A stretch of DNA of 8,694 bases from an uncultured Allomuricauda sp. (lineage in GTDB: Bacteria; Bacteroidota; Bacteroidia; Flavobacteriales; Flavobacteriaceae), in NCBI GenBank assembly GCA_937911965.1, contig CALDPL010000249.1, positions 1 to 8,694 on the forward strand, given 5' to 3'. Made by a program: the position numbers and the translations under genes. Positions 6,711-8,694 of the stretch are shown one piece after another. The notes under the pieces are model-generated. The model did not search any database, had not been told where the DNA came from, and worked only from the letters and a program-made list of their open reading frames with translations. Numbering within the stretch: the stretch's first letter is position 1; each line of letters opens with the position of its first letter.

Positions 6711-6734
6711 TGTTAAGTTAAATATATAATGACG
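6710..6734 (+). repeat. IS630 left terminal inverted repeat
   Basis: Starts GTGTTAAGTTAA and ends AATGACG. It matches the reverse complement of 7885-7909 at 20 of 25 positions, with mismatches confined to position 7 and the AT-rich centre. Confidence 0.88.
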
Positions 6735-6751
6735 TATTTTATTATATTTTG

Positions 6752-6759
6752 TACTTTTG
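6752..6759 (+). promoter_or_regulatory. Transposase -7 box inside the IS left end
   Basis: TACTTTTG fits TAnnTTTG exactly, 9 bases before the ATG at 6769, preceded by an AT-rich stretch. No clear -33 element is seen. It would give a very short leader, which would limit transposase translation. Confidence 0.35.
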
Positions 6760-6768
6760 GAAGAAACC

Positions 6769-7227
6769 ATGGTCAGATACACCATTGAATTGACAAAGGA
6801 GGAGGTCGGGGAGTTGATGGACATCATCAACAAGGGTTCCCATACCTCCCAGGCATTCCGTGCGGCCTATGTGCTGCTGAACTGTGACCGGGGCCCGCAC
6901 TCCGACAAGGTGACCAACGAGCAGATAAGCAAGGTCCTGAAGATCGGCATGCGCACCATAGACCGGATCAAGAAAAGGTTTTTGGAAGAGGGCCTTGAAG
7001 GGGTCCTGGAGCGCCGCCCCACCTCCCGCAGCTATGATGTGAAGCTCGACGGGGACGTGGAGGCCAAGCTGGTCCACCTGTGCTGTAGCGAGCCCCCGCC
7101 GGGGTTCGCCAAATGGTCCCTGCGGCTGTTGGCGGACAAGATGGTCGAACTTGAATATGTGGAGAGCATCTCCCATGTATCGGTGGGGAACATTCTAAAA
7201 AAAACGAACTCAAGCCCTGGAAAGTAA
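6769..7227 (+). CDS. IS630-family transposase, N-terminal part (orfA)
   Basis: This encodes 152 residues from ATG at 6769 (MVRYTIELTKEE); TTG at 6757 is an alternative start. The middle carries the DNA-binding helix-turn-helix region typical of IS630 transposases, around VTNEQISKVLKIGMRTIDRI and KRFLEEGLEGVLERRP, followed by the linker PPPGFAKWSLRLLADKMVEL and SHVSVGNILKK. The frame then meets a run of eight A at 7197-7204 and, in frame, stops at 7225-7227 after a short non-homologous tail (TNSSPGK). The family's next block, NELKPW, is present in the -1 frame just after the A-run, so the functional product is very probably a fusion with orfB of about 377 residues. On its own this part could bind the IS ends without catalysis, as a possible inhibitor. 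Confidence 0.86.
   Translation: MVRYTIELTKEEVGELMDIINKGSHTSQAFRAAYVLLNCDRGPHSDKVTNEQISKVLKIGMRTIDRIKKRFLEEGLEGVLERRPTSRSYDVKLDGDVEAKLVHLCCSEPPPGFAKWSLRLLADKMVELEYVESISHVSVGNILKKTNSSPGK
7197..7204 (+). other. A8 slippery site for -1 frameshift in the transposase
   Basis: Frame one reads CTA AAA AAA ACG at 7195-7206; slipping back one base after the second AAA gives AAC GAA CTC AAG CCC TGG from 7203, that is NELKPW, the expected IS630 continuation after LKK. A-runs of this kind support programmed -1 frameshifting or transcriptional slippage in many insertion sequences. A homopolymer sequencing error or a real inactivating mutation would look the same. Confidence 0.65.
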
Positions 7228-7235
7228 AGGGGTGG

Positions 7236-7901
7236 GTGATCCCCCCACAGGCCAACAGCGGGCTGGTCGCGGCCATGGAACAGGTGTTGGATGTCTACAA
7301 GAGACCCTATGACGGGGAGCATCCGGCGATCTGCATGGACGAATCGCCAAAGCAGTTGATCTCCGATGCGCGGCCCGGTGTCCCGATGGCCCCCGGACGG
7401 ACGGCCCGAACCGATTATGAATACGTCAGGCACGGAATGGTCAACATATTCATGGCCAATGAGCCCCTGAGGGGCAACCGCATGGTGGAGGTGACCGAGC
7501 GCAAGACCAAGAACGATTGGGCACATTTTGTAAAGAGGATATCGGACGAAATGTGTCCCGGGGCCAAAAAGATAGTCTTGGTGATGGACAATTTCAAGAC
7601 CCACGACCCGTCCGCCCTCTATGAGACCTTCGAGCCCCGGGAGGCCAAAAGGATCTGGGACAGGTTCGAGTTCATCTTCACCCCGAAACACGGAAGCTGG
7701 CTCAACATGGCCGAAATCGAGTTGCACGTATTGAACGGACAGTGCCTGAACAGGCACATATCCACCAAGGAAAGGGTCGAGCAGGAGGTGGCCGCATGGC
7801 AACGGCACAGGAACAATGGGCAGTGCACCATAAACTGGCGGTTCACCACCAAGGAATCGCGGATAAAACAAAAAAGACTTTATCCGTCATTTAATGATTA
7901 A
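7236..7901 (+). CDS. IS630-family transposase, DDE catalytic part (orfB)
   Basis: This is the catalytic half, open in the -1 frame from about 7203 and 221 residues if counted from the GTG at 7236. The three acidic residues of the DDE nuclease are visible: Asp in ICMDES (7338-7340), Asp in LVMDNFKTHD (7587-7589) and Glu in WLNMAEIE (7713-7715). The second and third are 42 codons apart, in the range for the IS630/Tc1/mariner group. Other family blocks are FTPKHGSWLN and NGQCLNRHI. It is most likely translated only as a fusion with orfA through the A8 site, since no good independent start with a leader is seen. It ends 8 bases before the element's right end, within the terminal repeat. All catalytic residues are intact, so the copy may be active. 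Confidence 0.9.
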   Translation: MIPPQANSGLVAAMEQVLDVYKRPYDGEHPAICMDESPKQLISDARPGVPMAPGRTARTDYEYVRHGMVNIFMANEPLRGNRMVEVTERKTKNDWAHFVKRISDEMCPGAKKIVLVMDNFKTHDPSALYETFEPREAKRIWDRFEFIFTPKHGSWLNMAEIELHVLNGQCLNRHISTKERVEQEVAAWQRHRNNGQCTINWRFTTKESRIKQKRLYPSFND

Positions 7902-7909
7902 CATAACAC
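7885..7909 (-). repeat. IS630 right terminal inverted repeat
   Basis: Reverse complement begins GTGTTATGTTAA and ends AAATGACG, pairing with 6710-6734 at 20 of 25 positions. The transposase stop codon (7899-7901) lies inside it. Confidence 0.88.
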
Positions 7910-7993
7910 TAGGAGCTTTGTGCTTTAATGCAAATCCCAACACTCTTTCCCCGATTTTTAATTTTGTTCCAAATCCCATAGGGGCCATGGACC

Positions 7994-8030
7994 TTTGCAA
8001 CCGGGTTCCGGAAACACCCTCTTACTTTTG
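7994..8030 (+). promoter_or_regulatory. Promoter of the zinc-type ATPase gene
   Basis: TACTTTTG at 8023-8030 is an exact TAnnTTTG -7 box; TTTG at 7994-7997 is a possible -33 element with a long 25-base spacer. An 8-bp palindrome TTCCGGAA (8006-8013) sits in the spacer and could be a repressor site. The promoter lies downstream of the IS, so the insertion leaves it intact. The rest of the 165-bp stretch from 7912 to 8076 shows no gene. Confidence 0.5.
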
Positions 8031-8076
8031 TCCTTGAACAGCCCCAGATCCACGATCGGGAGCCAAATTTAAGGTC

Positions 8077-8694
8077 ATGTCCAAAACATGTTGCAGTAGC
8101 GAGGAAGAGCCGGTTTTGATCCAAAAAAACAAAAGGGAAACCGACAGCGGTTGTTGTGGTTCGGACCATTCCCATGATGGGCACTCCCATGGAGATAGTG
8201 ATTCGCATGGGCCCGGGATATTTCGCATGTTTCTTCCTGCCATACTTTCCCTGGTACTCTTGCTGTCGGCCCTGGCCCTGGATCATTTGGTGACACAGTC
8301 TTGGTTTCAGGGTTGGCCGAGAATCATTTGGTATGTCCTGGCCTATTTGCCGGTCGGCCTCCCGGTCATCCGGGATGCGATAAACAGCATCCGATACAGC
8401 GATTTCTTTTCAGAGTTCTTCCTGATGTCCTTGGCCACCTTCGGGGCCTTTGCCATTGGGGAATATCCCGAAGCTGTGGCCGTCATGCTCTTTTACAGTG
8501 TGGGGGAAGCCATTCAGGGCCTTGCCGTGCGCAGGGCCAGGGGAAACATAAAATCCCTTTTGGACCAACGACCGGATCAGGTTACCGTCCAAAGGGAGAA
8601 CAAGACCGTAGTCCTTAGGGCCGAAGAGGCCGAGATCGGGGACATCATACAATTAAAACCGGGAGAAAAATTGGCCTTGGACGGGGAGCTTCTT
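8077..8694 (+). CDS. Zinc/cadmium/lead-type P1B-2 ATPase, N-terminal part (runs off window)
   Basis: The first 206 codons are present, from ATG at 8077 to the window edge. The N-terminus lacks an HMA domain and instead has MSKTCCSSEEE and CCGSDHSHDGHSHGDSDSHG, paired cysteines and a His-rich stretch suited to soft divalent ions. Hydrophobic helices follow (about 48-68 and 84-97), then IRYSDFFSEFFLMSLATFGA and IGEYPEAVAVMLFYSVGEAI, which are characteristic of the ZntA/CadA branch, and the start of the actuator domain (AEIGDIIQLKPGEKLALDGE). CPx, DKTGT and later motifs lie beyond the window. The product would export Zn, Cd or Pb from the cytoplasm. The upstream Fur-family gene is its likely regulator; the IS630 copy now separates them. 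Metal class is inferred from these N-terminal segments alone. Confidence 0.9.
   Translation, partial: MSKTCCSSEEEPVLIQKNKRETDSGCCGSDHSHDGHSHGDSDSHGPGIFRMFLPAILSLVLLLSALALDHLVTQSWFQGWPRIIWYVLAYLPVGLPVIRDAINSIRYSDFFSEFFLMSLATFGAFAIGEYPEAVAVMLFYSVGEAIQGLAVRRARGNIKSLLDQRPDQVTVQRENKTVVLRAEEAEIGDIIQLKPGEKLALDGELL

Larger units (their letters stand above)
6710..7909 (+). mobile_element. Complete IS630-family insertion sequence, 1200 bp
   Basis: The element runs from GTGTTAAG at 6710 to CATAACAC at 7909. It has imperfect 25-bp terminal inverted repeats and is flanked by TA at 6708-6709 and 7910-7911, with C before the left TA and G after the right TA. This restores a CTAG target, known as the favoured site of IS630 (established knowledge), with TA duplicated. 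Two overlapping reading frames encode the transposase. The copy looks intact at both ends. It is inserted between the Fur-family gene and the zinc-type ATPase in the same orientation as both. Confidence 0.93.

Noticed and set aside
1..8694. CRISPR arrays, tRNA/rRNA genes, riboswitches, toxin-antitoxin or defence genes
   Set aside because: No spaced repeats, cloverleaf sequences or recognisable proteins of these kinds were seen on reading both strands; short non-coding RNAs cannot be excluded without a structure search.

Overview
The window looks like a chromosome fragment from a Flavobacteriaceae-type Bacteroidota. Evidence: starts with no strong Shine-Dalgarno, several TAnnTTTG-type -7 boxes, about 45-50% GC in most regions, and protein families and neighbours typical of marine flavobacteria (SpoIIM-like/RDD pair, AraC regulator before CopA, Fur regulator before a zinc-type P-type ATPase). 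The first ~235-240 bases are an exception. They are about 75% GC by hand count, against about 45% immediately after, and on the minus strand they encode part of a XanB2/FkbO-type chorismatase. That gene family is usual in high-GC Gammaproteobacteria and Actinobacteria, so this end is probably an assembly chimera joined in frame to the flavobacterial SpoIIM-like gene.

Layout. 1-240 (minus): chorismatase fragment. ~241-556 (minus): N-terminal part of a SpoIIM/DUF95-family membrane protein. 595-1320 (plus): divergently transcribed RDD-family membrane protein. 1459-2043: AraC-type regulator with an N-terminal HMA-like Cys-x-x-Cys domain. 2152-4662: copper-exporting P1B-type ATPase (CopA) with one HMA domain, a His-rich linker and two small heavy-metal-binding domains. 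4709-5086: small exported protein of unknown function. 5134-6153: DoxD-DoxA fusion membrane protein, followed by a strong intrinsic terminator at 6183-6221. 6291-6710: Fur-family regulator. 6710-7909: a complete 1200-bp IS630-family element with two-frame transposase. 8077-8694 (runs off the end): zinc/cadmium-type P1B ATPase with a Cys/His-rich N-terminus.

How the genes work together. The centre is a metal-resistance island. The HMA-AraC protein is a plausible copper sensor for copA directly downstream, and the small exported protein and DoxDA probably share the transcript up to the terminator. The second module is fur plus a zinc-type efflux ATPase. The IS630 copy has inserted between them at a CTAG site that contains the fur stop codon, duplicating TA and leaving the stop intact. 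The ATPase seems to keep its own promoter downstream of the insertion.

I did not find an obviously unprecedented system. The most notable items are the in-frame chimera at the left edge, the stop-codon-preserving IS insertion, the A8 frameshift in the transposase, the HMA-AraC sensor with a candidate repeated operator, and the unassigned small exported protein beside DoxDA.
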